A stretch of 19,784 nt of DNA from Syntrophobacterales bacterium (lineage in GTDB: Bacteria > Desulfobacterota > Syntrophobacteria > BM002), in assembly GCA_030601545.1 (NCBI GenBank), contig JAUVTM010000003.1:1-19784 (forward strand). The letters run 5' to 3'. A program made the translations under genes and the position numbers. Shown here one piece after another: positions 1 through 7,924 of the stretch. Positions within the stretch are counted from its first letter, which is position 1. Every line of letters begins with the position of its first letter. The notes beneath the pieces were generated by a model that was not told the DNA's origin, made no database searches, and saw only the letters and a program-made list of their open reading frames with translations.

Positions 1-444
1 AAGGGCCTTACCTGTCCGCACTGTGGCGAATTGGTATCCAAATACAGAAATCCCTTGCCGACAGTGGATATCATCATTGAGCTGGAAGACAAGGGGATTG
101 TCCTGATTCGGCGGGCCAAAGAGCCCCATGGCTGGGCAATACCGGGCGGGTTTGTGGATTACGGCGAATCCCTGGAGGATGCGGCCCGGCGCGAAGCCCG
201 AGAAGAGACCTCTTTGGATGTGGAGTTACTCGGGCAACTTGGTGCTTACTCTGCGCCCGATCGCGATCCGAGACACCACACTATTACTGTGGTTTTTTGG
301 GCCCGAGCCGGAGGTGAACCTAAGGCCAGAGATGATGCTAGAGAGGTGGGGGTGTTTTCTGAAAAAGATCTGCCCTCACCACTGGCTTTCGATCATGCTC
401 AGATCCTGACTGACTACTTTGTCCACAAGAAGAGGCGGCAATAA
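1..444 (+). CDS. Nudix hydrolase (5' end outside window)
   Basis: This is a Nudix-family hydrolase, probably cleaving a nucleoside diphosphate derivative such as ADP-ribose; the substrate cannot be told from sequence. The frame is open from base 1, and the residues before the in-frame TTG at 31 include a Cys-Pro-His-Cys zinc-knuckle motif (bases 13-24). Many Nudix proteins carry such a motif just before the sequence YRNPxPTVDIIIE seen here, so the true start is a few codons upstream of the window. The Nudix box is clear: GFVDYGE, seven residues, then REAREETSL. The usual final glycine of the box (EExGU) is serine here. The catalytic glutamates (REAREE) are kept. The gene is complete at its 3' end (TAA at 442-444) and converges on the cti gene across 95 bp, in which I see no convincing terminator. 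Confidence 0.9.
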   Translation, partial: KGLTCPHCGELVSKYRNPLPTVDIIIELEDKGIVLIRRAKEPHGWAIPGGFVDYGESLEDAARREAREETSLDVELLGQLGAYSAPDRDPRHHTITVVFWARAGGEPKARDDAREVGVFSEKDLPSPLAFDHAQILTDYFVHKKRRQ

Positions 445-539
445 CACTTCCTCACAATAATCCTGCCACGCCCATCTTCGTGGTCTCGCGACAGCAATTC
501 ATGAAATATCCGGGCTAACACTATACACCGATCTCCGAT

Positions 540-2960
540 TTACCATTTAAAGTGAGCGTCAGATTTTTCTGCAATCCGGTTGAAACGATACATATCAAAC
601 AGACCTGCTTCCACCGGTTCATCCTTGAGATATTTCTGGTAATGCCAGTCTGCCTCCTCCCAGAAATTCGGACTGGTTCTTCTAATGCCATACTTTCTAG
701 CGACATTGTAATAACTGAGTTGATCCCTGATTTTTAGAAAACTTTCAACAAACTCCTCTATCTCGTCTAGGTTTACTCGGACGAATGAGTTTGGATAGCT
801 GCCCACATAACCCTTTACCAGGGTAAGGGTGTCGTCTTTAACAAGGCGCCTTCTCTCCTCACCAAACATGAATGAATTGTTGCTCAGAGCCTTGTTGCGG
901 ATAATGGTATAGGCCAGGTCATTAGCCTTATTACCGGTAACAACATGAATAAAGGCCAAATCTTGGACCACCTGTATCTCGGGGCCGCGCTTCCCCGTCA
1001 CTTTTTGCAGGGCACGGTCTGCTCTTTGCTCAAGCGGTCCTGCATTCTTATCAACACAGTTTCCCTCAGGGCAGCGGTTCAAGTAGTCGTTCGGACCAGC
1101 AGCCGGACCCACATACTCAAATATCTTTTCAAAAAACTCCTTTTTGGGATCGTTTGTCGTGTAGACAATTTCAGTGGCCCGTTCAAGCCCCCGAAAAGGG
1201 TTTTCCAGCTGATTCTTATGTTCGGCCCTGGCGCCCTTATACCACTCTGCTCTGATCTCCTTGCGCTTATCCCTGGGCAGGAAGCTCAAAAAATTGTTCT
1301 CTCCCTCCATGCGAAGAAAGTCCATATAAAGCCGAGTTTCGAGTTGATGCCCCGCATTGCCAAACACATTAAAACCGGCAACCAGCAGATAGTAGATGCG
1401 TTCAAGAAGCGGAAAGTCAATCACCCAGCCGGTTTTTGGTGTATCTCCCACCAAACCCTTTACCACGCTGGCACTGTCAAAATGCCTGAAAACCGTTAAC
1501 AGCGCATTGTCATTGTGGCCATCACCGTTCCAGATATAAGTTATATCATTTCCCCTGTTATCAGGATTCAGTTCAACCAGGTACTTTTCCTTGGCATCCA
1601 GATATTTTTTTTGATCATTGTAATAATCAGTCCAGATGCTCATGATGGCTAGATTGCTCTCCCTGCCGGCCGGTAAGTCCAGAAAATCACTCACACTGGC
1701 AATAAAGGCTGTATCATTGCTGATGGTGTCTTTTTCCGGATCAAAAAAGGCAATAAAAAAATGGTCATTAATAACGTTGAGGGCAATCTGGCCACGGCAA
1801 ACAGGCCCCTTGATAAATGCCATGACGATATACTGGGCATCATCCAGCAAGAACCGGTAACGGGATATAGCAGGCAGATCCACAAAAGTTTTGAACGGAT
1901 TGGAGGCGGCTTCAGGATCATAGGACGGCAGTTCGTTTACCTCATAATCGTCCTGCAGAAAGAGCTGCCGGTAGCGCTCCATTTTTTTTCTGTTCATCCG
2001 ATAAACAGTGTGATCTTTTACCACAATGGTTGTTTCAATTTTACGAAATCGATAGTAGAATTTTTCAACCCCGGGCTCGTCATAAGGTCTGACTGTATTG
2101 ATCTCAACCACCGGTTCTCCAGGACCTGTTCTAGATCGAACCAGCCGGTAAAACTCCCGGTCCGGCAGAGTGTCAAAATGGATACGGGCGATAAACAGAT
2201 GTTCATAAATATAGCGTGATACAAGCTGCTGTTTCAGTGAGCTGCCGTTAAAAAACTCCTCCCACTGGGCTATGATCTGTTTTGCCTTAGCCGACATCTC
2301 TGGCCGCGGGGTAATCAGCCCCCCCTGTCTCAGCCAGTCAACTATTGTCTTATGTTCCTTGTCGGTCAGTCCGGGTAGTGCATACGGCATTCCCCAGAGA
2401 GGATATTTTTTCTTGTATTCACTGAAATCTTCAGCAGTTGTACAGTTCTGTTTTTTGTCAAGACTGATATCAAAGGTAACCGGCAATAGTTCCGTCTCCG
2501 GCTGGGGGTGCTCTTTTTTCAGCTGCAGCATCAGATTCACCACGGAGTCTGCAAGATTTGCCTGCGGGGTCTGATCCCTCTCATTGAGAACAGGATGGAA
2601 ACCCATCTGGCGCCATTCTTCCACTGAATTCGCATCAATAAATAGACGGGTCGGCTTTTCCGCTCTTAATCTGGCACCATCGTAAACCAGCTTTGTAGTG
2701 CCGCCACGCTCAAGCCCTTCATAACAGGTCAGCTTCAGCTGGCATGGCGCATCATAACAGCCGTGGCACACATCACAGCGACGCTCCAGTATGGGCTGCA
2801 CATCATCATAAAAAGAGACCTCACCAGGTTTATAAGAACTAACAGTCCGATCCACAGTCCGCACCGGCCCGTATTTGTTATTAAACTTTGCAGTTCTGTA
2901 GGCACTGCATCCTGCTAGAATGATCAGTGCCAGGATAAAATAGAGAGTATTTCTTTTCAT
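540..2960 (-). CDS. cti: Fatty acid cis/trans isomerase (Cti family), haem-motif lipoprotein
   Basis: This protein resembles Cti, the periplasmic enzyme that converts cis-unsaturated membrane fatty acids to trans in place, which rigidifies the membrane under solvent or heat stress. The 806-residue length is close to that of known Cti proteins. Residues 1-18 form a signal peptide with a lipobox (LAGC, Cys18), so outer-membrane or periplasmic anchoring is expected. A c-type haem site CDVCH lies at residues 62-66, followed by GCYDAPCQLKL, which is characteristic of the family; haem is essential in the Pseudomonas enzyme. The ATG is preceded by a GGGAG ribosome site about 8 nt upstream. The gene lies 34 bp downstream of the PD40 lipoprotein gene on the same strand, so the two are probably co-transcribed. 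Assignment rests on recalled family sequence; activity is inferred. Confidence 0.88.
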   Translation of the reverse strand: MKRNTLYFILALIILAGCSAYRTAKFNNKYGPVRTVDRTVSSYKPGEVSFYDDVQPILERRCDVCHGCYDAPCQLKLTCYEGLERGGTTKLVYDGARLRAEKPTRLFIDANSVEEWRQMGFHPVLNERDQTPQANLADSVVNLMLQLKKEHPQPETELLPVTFDISLDKKQNCTTAEDFSEYKKKYPLWGMPYALPGLTDKEHKTIVDWLRQGGLITPRPEMSAKAKQIIAQWEEFFNGSSLKQQLVSRYIYEHLFIARIHFDTLPDREFYRLVRSRTGPGEPVVEINTVRPYDEPGVEKFYYRFRKIETTIVVKDHTVYRMNRKKMERYRQLFLQDDYEVNELPSYDPEAASNPFKTFVDLPAISRYRFLLDDAQYIVMAFIKGPVCRGQIALNVINDHFFIAFFDPEKDTISNDTAFIASVSDFLDLPAGRESNLAIMSIWTDYYNDQKKYLDAKEKYLVELNPDNRGNDITYIWNGDGHNDNALLTVFRHFDSASVVKGLVGDTPKTGWVIDFPLLERIYYLLVAGFNVFGNAGHQLETRLYMDFLRMEGENNFLSFLPRDKRKEIRAEWYKGARAEHKNQLENPFRGLERATEIVYTTNDPKKEFFEKIFEYVGPAAGPNDYLNRCPEGNCVDKNAGPLEQRADRALQKVTGKRGPEIQVVQDLAFIHVVTGNKANDLAYTIIRNKALSNNSFMFGEERRRLVKDDTLTLVKGYVGSYPNSFVRVNLDEIEEFVESFLKIRDQLSYYNVARKYGIRRTSPNFWEEADWHYQKYLKDEPVEAGLFDMYRFNRIAEKSDAHFKW

Positions 2961-2994
2961 AAATTAACTCCCGTCTTCGATCAACGTTGCGTTC

Positions 2995-4605
2995 TCAGCG
3001 GTGACCAGCAATCCTTATCCTCTTGATAGCCCCGGGTCCTATATTGACAAACTCCGGCACATTGGCGGCATAGTGATCATCGCTGAAACGGGATAAGCAT
3101 ACAGGAGGACTGTCAATCCCATTTTTATCAATGTGGGTCAGAAAGATTTCGGTAAAAGGGGTATTGGCCTTGGAACTAAACAGCATCCATTTTCCATTGG
3201 GCGAAAAGCTGTGCCAGGAGTTGAAAAGCTCACGGTTGCAGCGCATCCTGCGAGCCTCCCCTCCGGCTGCAGGTATAATAAAAAGTTCGCTGTCCGGCTG
3301 CAGCATGATGCCTGTCCTGCTGCGGGTAAAGACAATCCACTTGCCGTCCGGCGAATATCTCGGAAAATAGTTGCTCATGCCGTTATGGCTGGCACCTTCC
3401 AGGGGTTCAGGTGTCCCTCCCTTTCCTTGATTGAACGGAATCCTGTAAAGATCAAACTGGATGGGAAACCTTTCATTCAGTTCATGAATACCGGCATCCT
3501 CGATATGGGTGCGAATATCTGTGATGTCTTCATGGTATTCGTTTTTCGTATTTGACCTTGCAAATACAATATACTTTTCATCCCAGCTCCAGCTCGGGCC
3601 TGTCTGGACAAAGTCATAATCATCAGCTCCGGGAAGGAGATGAAATTTTCTGTTGTCAACCGAATACCAGGCCAGCACACCGTACGTTGGGAAGAAGAGC
3701 TGGCAGAAAGCAAGATCATTGGTCAGGGCGGCATAGGATATTTCATGTACCGTACTCACCATGTATTTTCCGCTGGGCGATATCTTGGCAAACAGCCCCC
3801 TGGTTTTCGGCAGAAGTTCCGGCTTGGGGAAATCATTCCAGGTAATGAAATCCTCTTCAGACAATTCAATATTCTCCCTGACCGGCGTGATAAAATGAGC
3901 ACCGCTGTCATCCTTGTAGTTCATCTCCATGCTGATTAAAGTGCCGTCTTTTGAAAAAAGATGACAGCTTGCACAAACAGGAAGATTCTCCATGACAACT
4001 GGAGGTTTTTCATATGAAGAGATATCACCAAGGCGCCACTTTATCTTTTTAAAATTTTTCTTTCCGACCTTAAACGGGAGCTGAACCTGCCGGTAAAATA
4101 TTGAGGCATCAACACGGTCTTTTGAGGTGGAAATGCGGATGCTGTTCTTTGCGGTGATGTTGTCTGGATGTTTGTGGTCAAAACCGTAAACGGTTATTTT
4201 CGCAGGATCATGGATTGAGTTGGCTTTGATGGCCTCCCAGATCGGTTTATTCGGTGCCCAGTGCTGCTTATCAGCAAGTGCGTAAATCGGGCTGCGCTGG
4301 CTGCTGAACTCGACCACGATAAGCCAGTGGTTCGAGGCAGTGCTAGCTTCATCCCAGGCGATAACTGGTGCAGCAATCTCAGGAGGAAAAACAGTTCCGT
4401 CAAAGGGATAGGTAATGGCCAGACCGGTGTTGTTTCCGACTTTCTTACTTTTTGTGGAGAGCTTCTGCACCAGGTGTCGGATATTTTCCGGCATCTCTTC
4501 CGAACCGCGCACCTGGCTGTCCCAACTGTTGTTTCCAGAAAAGGCGCAATGGCTCAAGGCGATACTTACCAGCAGAATAATAAGCAGGTTCGATTTCTTT
4601 TTCAT
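2995..4605 (-). CDS. PD40/TolB-like beta-propeller lipoprotein with a CxxCH haem motif
   Basis: This is a predicted exported protein of 536 residues with no gene name that I recognise. Residues 1-20 are a signal peptide ending in a lipobox-like LSHC (Cys20); His at -1 is atypical, so lipidation is likely but not certain. A single haem-c motif CASCH is at residues 211-215. The C-terminal half carries PD40/TolB-type propeller repeats: KISPSGKYMV near 274, SWDEKYIVFARS near 340, FPRYSPDGKWIVFTRS near 414 and FSPNGKWMLFSS near 467. Residues 60-190 have no recognised fold. It lies 34 bp upstream of the Cti gene, which also has a single CxxCH site, suggesting a functional pair. There is no obvious Shine-Dalgarno sequence before the ATG, which is unusual for this window. 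It begins 84 bp after coaD, so read-through is possible. Confidence 0.8.
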   Translation of the reverse strand: MKKKSNLLIILLVSIALSHCAFSGNNSWDSQVRGSEEMPENIRHLVQKLSTKSKKVGNNTGLAITYPFDGTVFPPEIAAPVIAWDEASTASNHWLIVVEFSSQRSPIYALADKQHWAPNKPIWEAIKANSIHDPAKITVYGFDHKHPDNITAKNSIRISTSKDRVDASIFYRQVQLPFKVGKKNFKKIKWRLGDISSYEKPPVVMENLPVCASCHLFSKDGTLISMEMNYKDDSGAHFITPVRENIELSEEDFITWNDFPKPELLPKTRGLFAKISPSGKYMVSTVHEISYAALTNDLAFCQLFFPTYGVLAWYSVDNRKFHLLPGADDYDFVQTGPSWSWDEKYIVFARSNTKNEYHEDITDIRTHIEDAGIHELNERFPIQFDLYRIPFNQGKGGTPEPLEGASHNGMSNYFPRYSPDGKWIVFTRSRTGIMLQPDSELFIIPAAGGEARRMRCNRELFNSWHSFSPNGKWMLFSSKANTPFTEIFLTHIDKNGIDSPPVCLSRFSDDHYAANVPEFVNIGPGAIKRIRIAGHR

Positions 4606-4644
4606 TTTTGGAGTAGTCGGAACTTGAAATTGAAGCTCCCTGAA

Positions 4645-4665
4645 GTCCCGCTTTGCAAGCGGGAC
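4645..4665. repeat. Perfect hairpin, 9-bp stem, between coaD and the PD40 gene
   Basis: Bases 4645-4653 (GTCCCGCTT) and 4657-4665 (AAGCGGGAC) are perfectly complementary around a 3-nt loop. The hairpin sits 24 nt after the coaD stop on the minus strand. No T-run follows on either strand, so it is not a standard intrinsic terminator. It may be a dispersed palindromic repeat or an mRNA-stability hairpin. Confidence 0.6.
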
Positions 4666-4689
4666 GGGGAATGCGCTTGCTGGTTCAGT

Positions 4690-5196
4690 TCAAGCCGAGT
4701 CAATCTCGAATTTTTCACGCAATTTCTTCTCTACCGCCTCTGGCACCAGGCCGGTCACGCTGCCCCCCGCTTGGACCACCTCCTTGATTATCCTAGATGA
4801 GATGTAGATCCAGCGAGCTCCTGTCATCAGGTACAGGGTTTCCGGCTTACGGCTCAGCTTTCGATTCATAAGAGCCATTTGAAACTCATACTCAAAGTCG
4901 CTTACGGCCCGCAGTCCTCTGAGAATGGCCATAGCGCCACACTGTTTAACGTAGTCCACGAGCAGTCCCTTGAAGCTGCCTACCTTAATACGATGGGGCT
5001 CTTGGTGATTTTTCAGACTAACGCGGATGAGGTCAAGCCGTTCTTCAAGGGTAAAAAGCGGCTGTTTTGCTGGATTCTCAGCAACCGCGATGATGATGTT
5101 GTCGAAGATCTTCAGAGCTCGGTCCAGTAAATCCAGATGCCCGTTGGTGATAGGGTCAAAAGATCCGGCATAGACAGTGATTCTCTTATCTTTCAT
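4690..5196 (-). CDS. coaD: Phosphopantetheine adenylyltransferase (PPAT)
   Basis: CoaD transfers AMP from ATP to 4'-phosphopantetheine, the penultimate step of coenzyme A synthesis in the cytoplasm. The protein has 168 residues, the usual size. The nucleotidyltransferase motif GSFDPITNGH is at residues 11-20, and the second ATP-binding motif appears as YISSRIIKEV at 131-140, where most homologues read YISSSLVKE. The segment LRGLRAVSDFEYEFQMA at 92-108 is characteristic of the family. The gene starts 6 bp after rsmD, and its ribosome site (GGGGAGAA) lies in the last codons of rsmD, so the two are translationally close. The rsmD-coaD pairing is common in bacteria. Confidence 0.96.
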   Translation of the reverse strand: MKDKRITVYAGSFDPITNGHLDLLDRALKIFDNIIIAVAENPAKQPLFTLEERLDLIRVSLKNHQEPHRIKVGSFKGLLVDYVKQCGAMAILRGLRAVSDFEYEFQMALMNRKLSRKPETLYLMTGARWIYISSRIIKEVVQAGGSVTGLVPEAVEKKLREKFEIDSA

Positions 5197-5202
5197 GATT
5201 AT

Positions 5203-5757
5203 CTATTCTCCCCGTCGGTAAAAACTCACTGCCGTACTCCCATAGCTCCGCATGTTCTGGCGCTGGAGACAGCCATAAGTTGAAGTGAGATTCTCCTCAA
5301 TGGCATGCTCGCTAACCACGGTAGCAGTCGGGTTGAGGAGCGTACCGTTGCCGAGTTGCTCCAGGCAGCGCTGGCCCAATCCCCGCCCGTAAGGTGGATC
5401 CAGGAACACCAAATCGAAGTGGTAACCACGTCGCATCAGTCCCTTGAGGCCCCGGCGCAGGTCCAGTCTGAAGAGTTTGGCGTGCTGGGGATTACCGCAA
5501 GCGGCCAGGTTGCGGTTAATCAGCTTTACGGCTCCAGGGTGTTGATCCACCATGACCACAAATTCGGCACCGCGACTGAGTGCCTCGAGACCCATGGCAC
5601 CTGTGCCAGCAAAAAGATCCAGAACCCAGAGTCCAGTCAAATCAAGAGCGATAATATTAAAGATGGCCTCCCGAACTCGCTCGGCTGTAGGTCGCATGCT
5701 TTTGCCCTTTGGGGTCTTTAGCCGCAGGCCTCGATGCTTACCGGCGATAATTCGCAA
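5203..5757 (-). CDS. rsmD: 16S rRNA (guanine966-N2)-methyltransferase
   Basis: RsmD methylates G966 of 16S rRNA in the assembling 30S subunit, using S-adenosylmethionine. I place the start at the TTG at 5757: it gives MRIIAGKHRG, the usual family N-terminus, and it follows GAGG by 6 nt. A longer reading from an ATG at 5799 would overlap ecfT by 34 nt and add 14 residues that the family lacks. The chosen form has 184 residues. The SAM-binding motif LDLFAGTGAMG is at residues 46-56, and the catalytic DPPY motif is at 120-123. The gene lies between ecfT (8 bp upstream) and coaD (6 bp downstream), so the three form a tight cluster. Confidence 0.93.
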   Translation of the reverse strand: MRIIAGKHRGLRLKTPKGKSMRPTAERVREAIFNIIALDLTGLWVLDLFAGTGAMGLEALSRGAEFVVMVDQHPGAVKLINRNLAACGNPQHAKLFRLDLRRGLKGLMRRGYHFDLVFLDPPYGRGLGQRCLEQLGNGTLLNPTATVVSEHAIEENLTSTYGCLQRQNMRSYGSTAVSFYRRGE

Positions 5758-5765
5758 TGTGGACC

Positions 5766-6575
5766 TCAACCATGGAAGAGCCAAAAGAGCGCGATACACC
5801 AGGTCACAATTACTGCCAGACTTAAACAGTCTACCCTGGATAAACGCATCTGCTTCAAAGTCTGTTTTTCCACAATCTGGCCATAGCCACGGACGGCCAT
5901 GGCAGTGGCGAGCTCATCAGCGCGCCACAGGACATTATAGAGAAGAGGAAAAAAAATACCATGAAATTTTTCTAAACGGTTACGCCAGGTTCCAGAGCTA
6001 AGATCGATGCCGCGTGCCATCTGGGATTCAACAATCCTTTCTGCCTCCTGGCCCAAAATAGGGAGAAAGCGGATGCAGAGTAGCATTGCCAGGCATAATT
6101 CTGCAACTGGAATGCGGACTCGGGCAAGAGGGCTGCCAAACTTCTCCAGAGCCCGAAGCAGTTCCAGAGGTGAGGTGGTCAGGGTTAGGATAGAGGAGAA
6201 CAGGATGAACAGAGAAAGTTGACCGCCAATGCGGACTGCTTGATGAAGCCCTTCCCAGGTAATATTCAGGGGCCCCAGGTCAATTGGAAGAAGAGGTCGG
6301 CCTGCGGTAAAAAACAATTGCAAGCAGGCAGTCAATACGAAAAGCCAAACGAACGGGCGCAAGCCTCGAAGGACGGTGGCCAGGGGCAGGTGGGCCAGGT
6401 GGATCAGCCAAAGAGAGCCGAGAAAAAAGAGGGCTAGGCCCAACAGTTTATCGAGGGTGAAAAGCGTAAAACCAGCCAAGCACAAACCTATGAGCTTTAC
6501 CCTGGGATCAAGTGTGTGGATGGGAGAGCTCGTGGGGTAATAGTGGCCCAGTGTAAGATCTCGAAGAAATTTCAT
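5766..6575 (-). CDS. ecfT: Energy-coupling factor transporter transmembrane protein (EcfT/CbiQ family)
   Basis: EcfT is the membrane scaffold of ECF vitamin or metal uptake systems; it couples two ATPases (EcfA/A') to a substrate-binding S component. The 269-residue protein has several long hydrophobic stretches (about 27-62, 72-92, 116-132 and 158-175, plus one at the C-terminus). The family's coupling motifs are present: MARG at residues 186-189 and AVRG at 227-230. No ATPase or S-component gene lies in the window, so the substrate is unknown and this is an orphan copy here. Its start codon is 5 bp from the edge of the repeat element at 6581-6796, and no clear Shine-Dalgarno sequence is visible before the ATG. 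Confidence 0.9.
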   Translation of the reverse strand: MKFLRDLTLGHYYPTSSPIHTLDPRVKLIGLCLAGFTLFTLDKLLGLALFFLGSLWLIHLAHLPLATVLRGLRPFVWLFVLTACLQLFFTAGRPLLPIDLGPLNITWEGLHQAVRIGGQLSLFILFSSILTLTTSPLELLRALEKFGSPLARVRIPVAELCLAMLLCIRFLPILGQEAERIVESQMARGIDLSSGTWRNRLEKFHGIFFPLLYNVLWRADELATAMAVRGYGQIVEKQTLKQMRLSRVDCLSLAVIVTWCIALFWLFHG

Positions 6576-6580
6576 TAAAC

Positions 6581-6796
6581 GTCCGTTGTCAGTAGTCAGT
6601 GGTCCGTGGTCAGTTGTAAGCTCACTGAGTTCGCAGCAAAGCGCAGAGCGCTCAGCGCATAGCGATTGGTAAACGGATTAGACGATGGTTCTGCAACTAT
6701 TTACCGTTTACCTCCTGGCACTCAATGTTTTTTTCGCTTTGCGCTATGCCCTATGCGCTATGCGACTCTTAGCAACGGACAACGGACAACTGACAG
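6581..6796. repeat. Nested inverted array of 7-nt repeats between asd and ecfT (element R1)
   Basis: The element has three layers. The outer left arm (6581-6618) repeats variants of GTCAGTG with a 7-nt period, and the outer right arm (6773-6796) repeats CAACGGA and CAACTGA, roughly complementary to it. The middle arms are GC-rich: left 6619-6667 with AGCGCATAGCG, right 6735-6766 with repeated GCGCTAT. The inner arms are a perfect 9-bp pair, GGTAAACGG (6668-6676) and CCGTTTACC (6704-6712). It begins 2 bp after the asd stop and ends 5 bp before the ecfT start, filling the gap. I see no ORF or transposase in it. Confidence 0.8.
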
Positions 6797-6798
6797 GG

Positions 6799-7818
6799 CT
6801 ACAGATGTTCCTTGATCAGAAGTTCTGCTATCTGCACTGTGTTGAGGGCGGCACCCTTGCGGATATTATCGGCTACGATCCAAAGGTCGAGCCCATTTTC
6901 AATAGAGATGTCTTCTCGAATCCTTCCCACCAGGGTTTCGTTGATGCCGGCCGCTTCCGAAGGCATTGGATAGATCCGTTCATCCGGATTGTCCATCACC
7001 CTAATCCCGGGAGCCTGAAAAAGCAGAACCCGCGCCTCTTTAGCAGATAGCTTGCGTTCGGTCTGAATATTTACCGCTTCCGAGTGACCATAGAAGACCG
7101 GAATGCGTACGGTGGTAGCGCTTAACCTAATGTTGGGAGCCTCCATGATTTTATGGGTCTCATGGACCATTTTCATCTCTTCTTCGGTATAGCCATTTTC
7201 CAGAAAGCTGCCGATATGGGGAAAACAGTTAAAGGCGATCCGATGGGGATAGACCTCGGCTGTAACTGCCTGGAAGGTCAAGAGATTCTTTGTCTGTTCC
7301 GTCAATTCCTCTATGGCGTTCTTTCCAGTGCCCGAGACCGCCTGGTAGGTTGACACCACCACTCGTTCAATTCCCGCGGCGTCATAGATGGGCTTAAGCA
7401 CTACCACCATCTGAATAGTAGAACAGTTTGGGTTGGCGATGATGCCCTTGTTGCGATAATCGGCGATAGCGTGAGGGTTGACCTCGGGTACCACCAACGG
7501 CACCTCCGGATCCATACGCCAACTGCTGGAATTGTCGATTACCACACAGCCAGACTCGGCCGCTGCCGGTGCGAACTGCCGGCTGGCCGCGGCACCTGCA
7601 GAGAACAGAGCGATATCTACTCCCTCGAAAGAATCCTCACGGAGCTCTTTAACGTGCAGGCTTTCACCGCGAAAGTCTAGAGTCTTTCCCACGGAGCGGG
7701 AAGAGGCCAGCAGCTTGAGGGAAGCTACCGGGAACTCCTGCTCCTCAAGAATCTGGATCATCTCATTGCCCACCGCGCCCGTGGCGCCGGCTACTGCTAC
7801 ATGATATTCGCTTTTCAT
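6799..7818 (-). CDS. asd: Aspartate-semialdehyde dehydrogenase
   Basis: Asd reduces aspartyl phosphate to aspartate semialdehyde with NADPH, the branch point to lysine or diaminopimelate, threonine, methionine and isoleucine. The 339-residue length is normal. The nucleotide-binding loop GATGAVG is at residues 11-17, and the catalytic cysteine is Cys132 in NPNCST. The family segments SSSWRMDPEVPLVVPEVN and RIPVFYGHSEAV, the latter with a conserved histidine, are present. The ATG is preceded by GAGAGGT about 8 nt upstream. It follows leuB by 106 bp on the same strand. The leuB-asd order is common in Desulfobacterota, and it links aspartate-family and branched-chain synthesis. Confidence 0.96.
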   Translation of the reverse strand: MKSEYHVAVAGATGAVGNEMIQILEEQEFPVASLKLLASSRSVGKTLDFRGESLHVKELREDSFEGVDIALFSAGAAASRQFAPAAAESGCVVIDNSSSWRMDPEVPLVVPEVNPHAIADYRNKGIIANPNCSTIQMVVVLKPIYDAAGIERVVVSTYQAVSGTGKNAIEELTEQTKNLLTFQAVTAEVYPHRIAFNCFPHIGSFLENGYTEEEMKMVHETHKIMEAPNIRLSATTVRIPVFYGHSEAVNIQTERKLSAKEARVLLFQAPGIRVMDNPDERIYPMPSEAAGINETLVGRIREDISIENGLDLWIVADNIRKGAALNTVQIAELLIKEHL

Positions 7819-7924
7819 TGCCCATTACCTCTCGTGGGGTGAAAATTGGGACTGTTTAATACTTTTTCTTCTAATACTAAATACATCAACAATGGCTCAA
7901 TTTAGCAATCATCTTATCAACCAA

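Noticed and set aside
466..483. Terminator between the convergent Nudix and cti genes (CCACG/CGTGG)
   Set aside because: The stem is only 5 bp with an 8-nt loop and no T-run on either strand.
945..1499. A 184-codon plus-strand open frame
   Set aside because: It is antisense within cti, with no recognisable features or ribosome site.
4261..4800. A 179-codon plus-strand open frame across the PD40-coaD gap
   Set aside because: It is antisense to two recognisable genes and crosses the hairpin at 4645-4665; no supporting motif.
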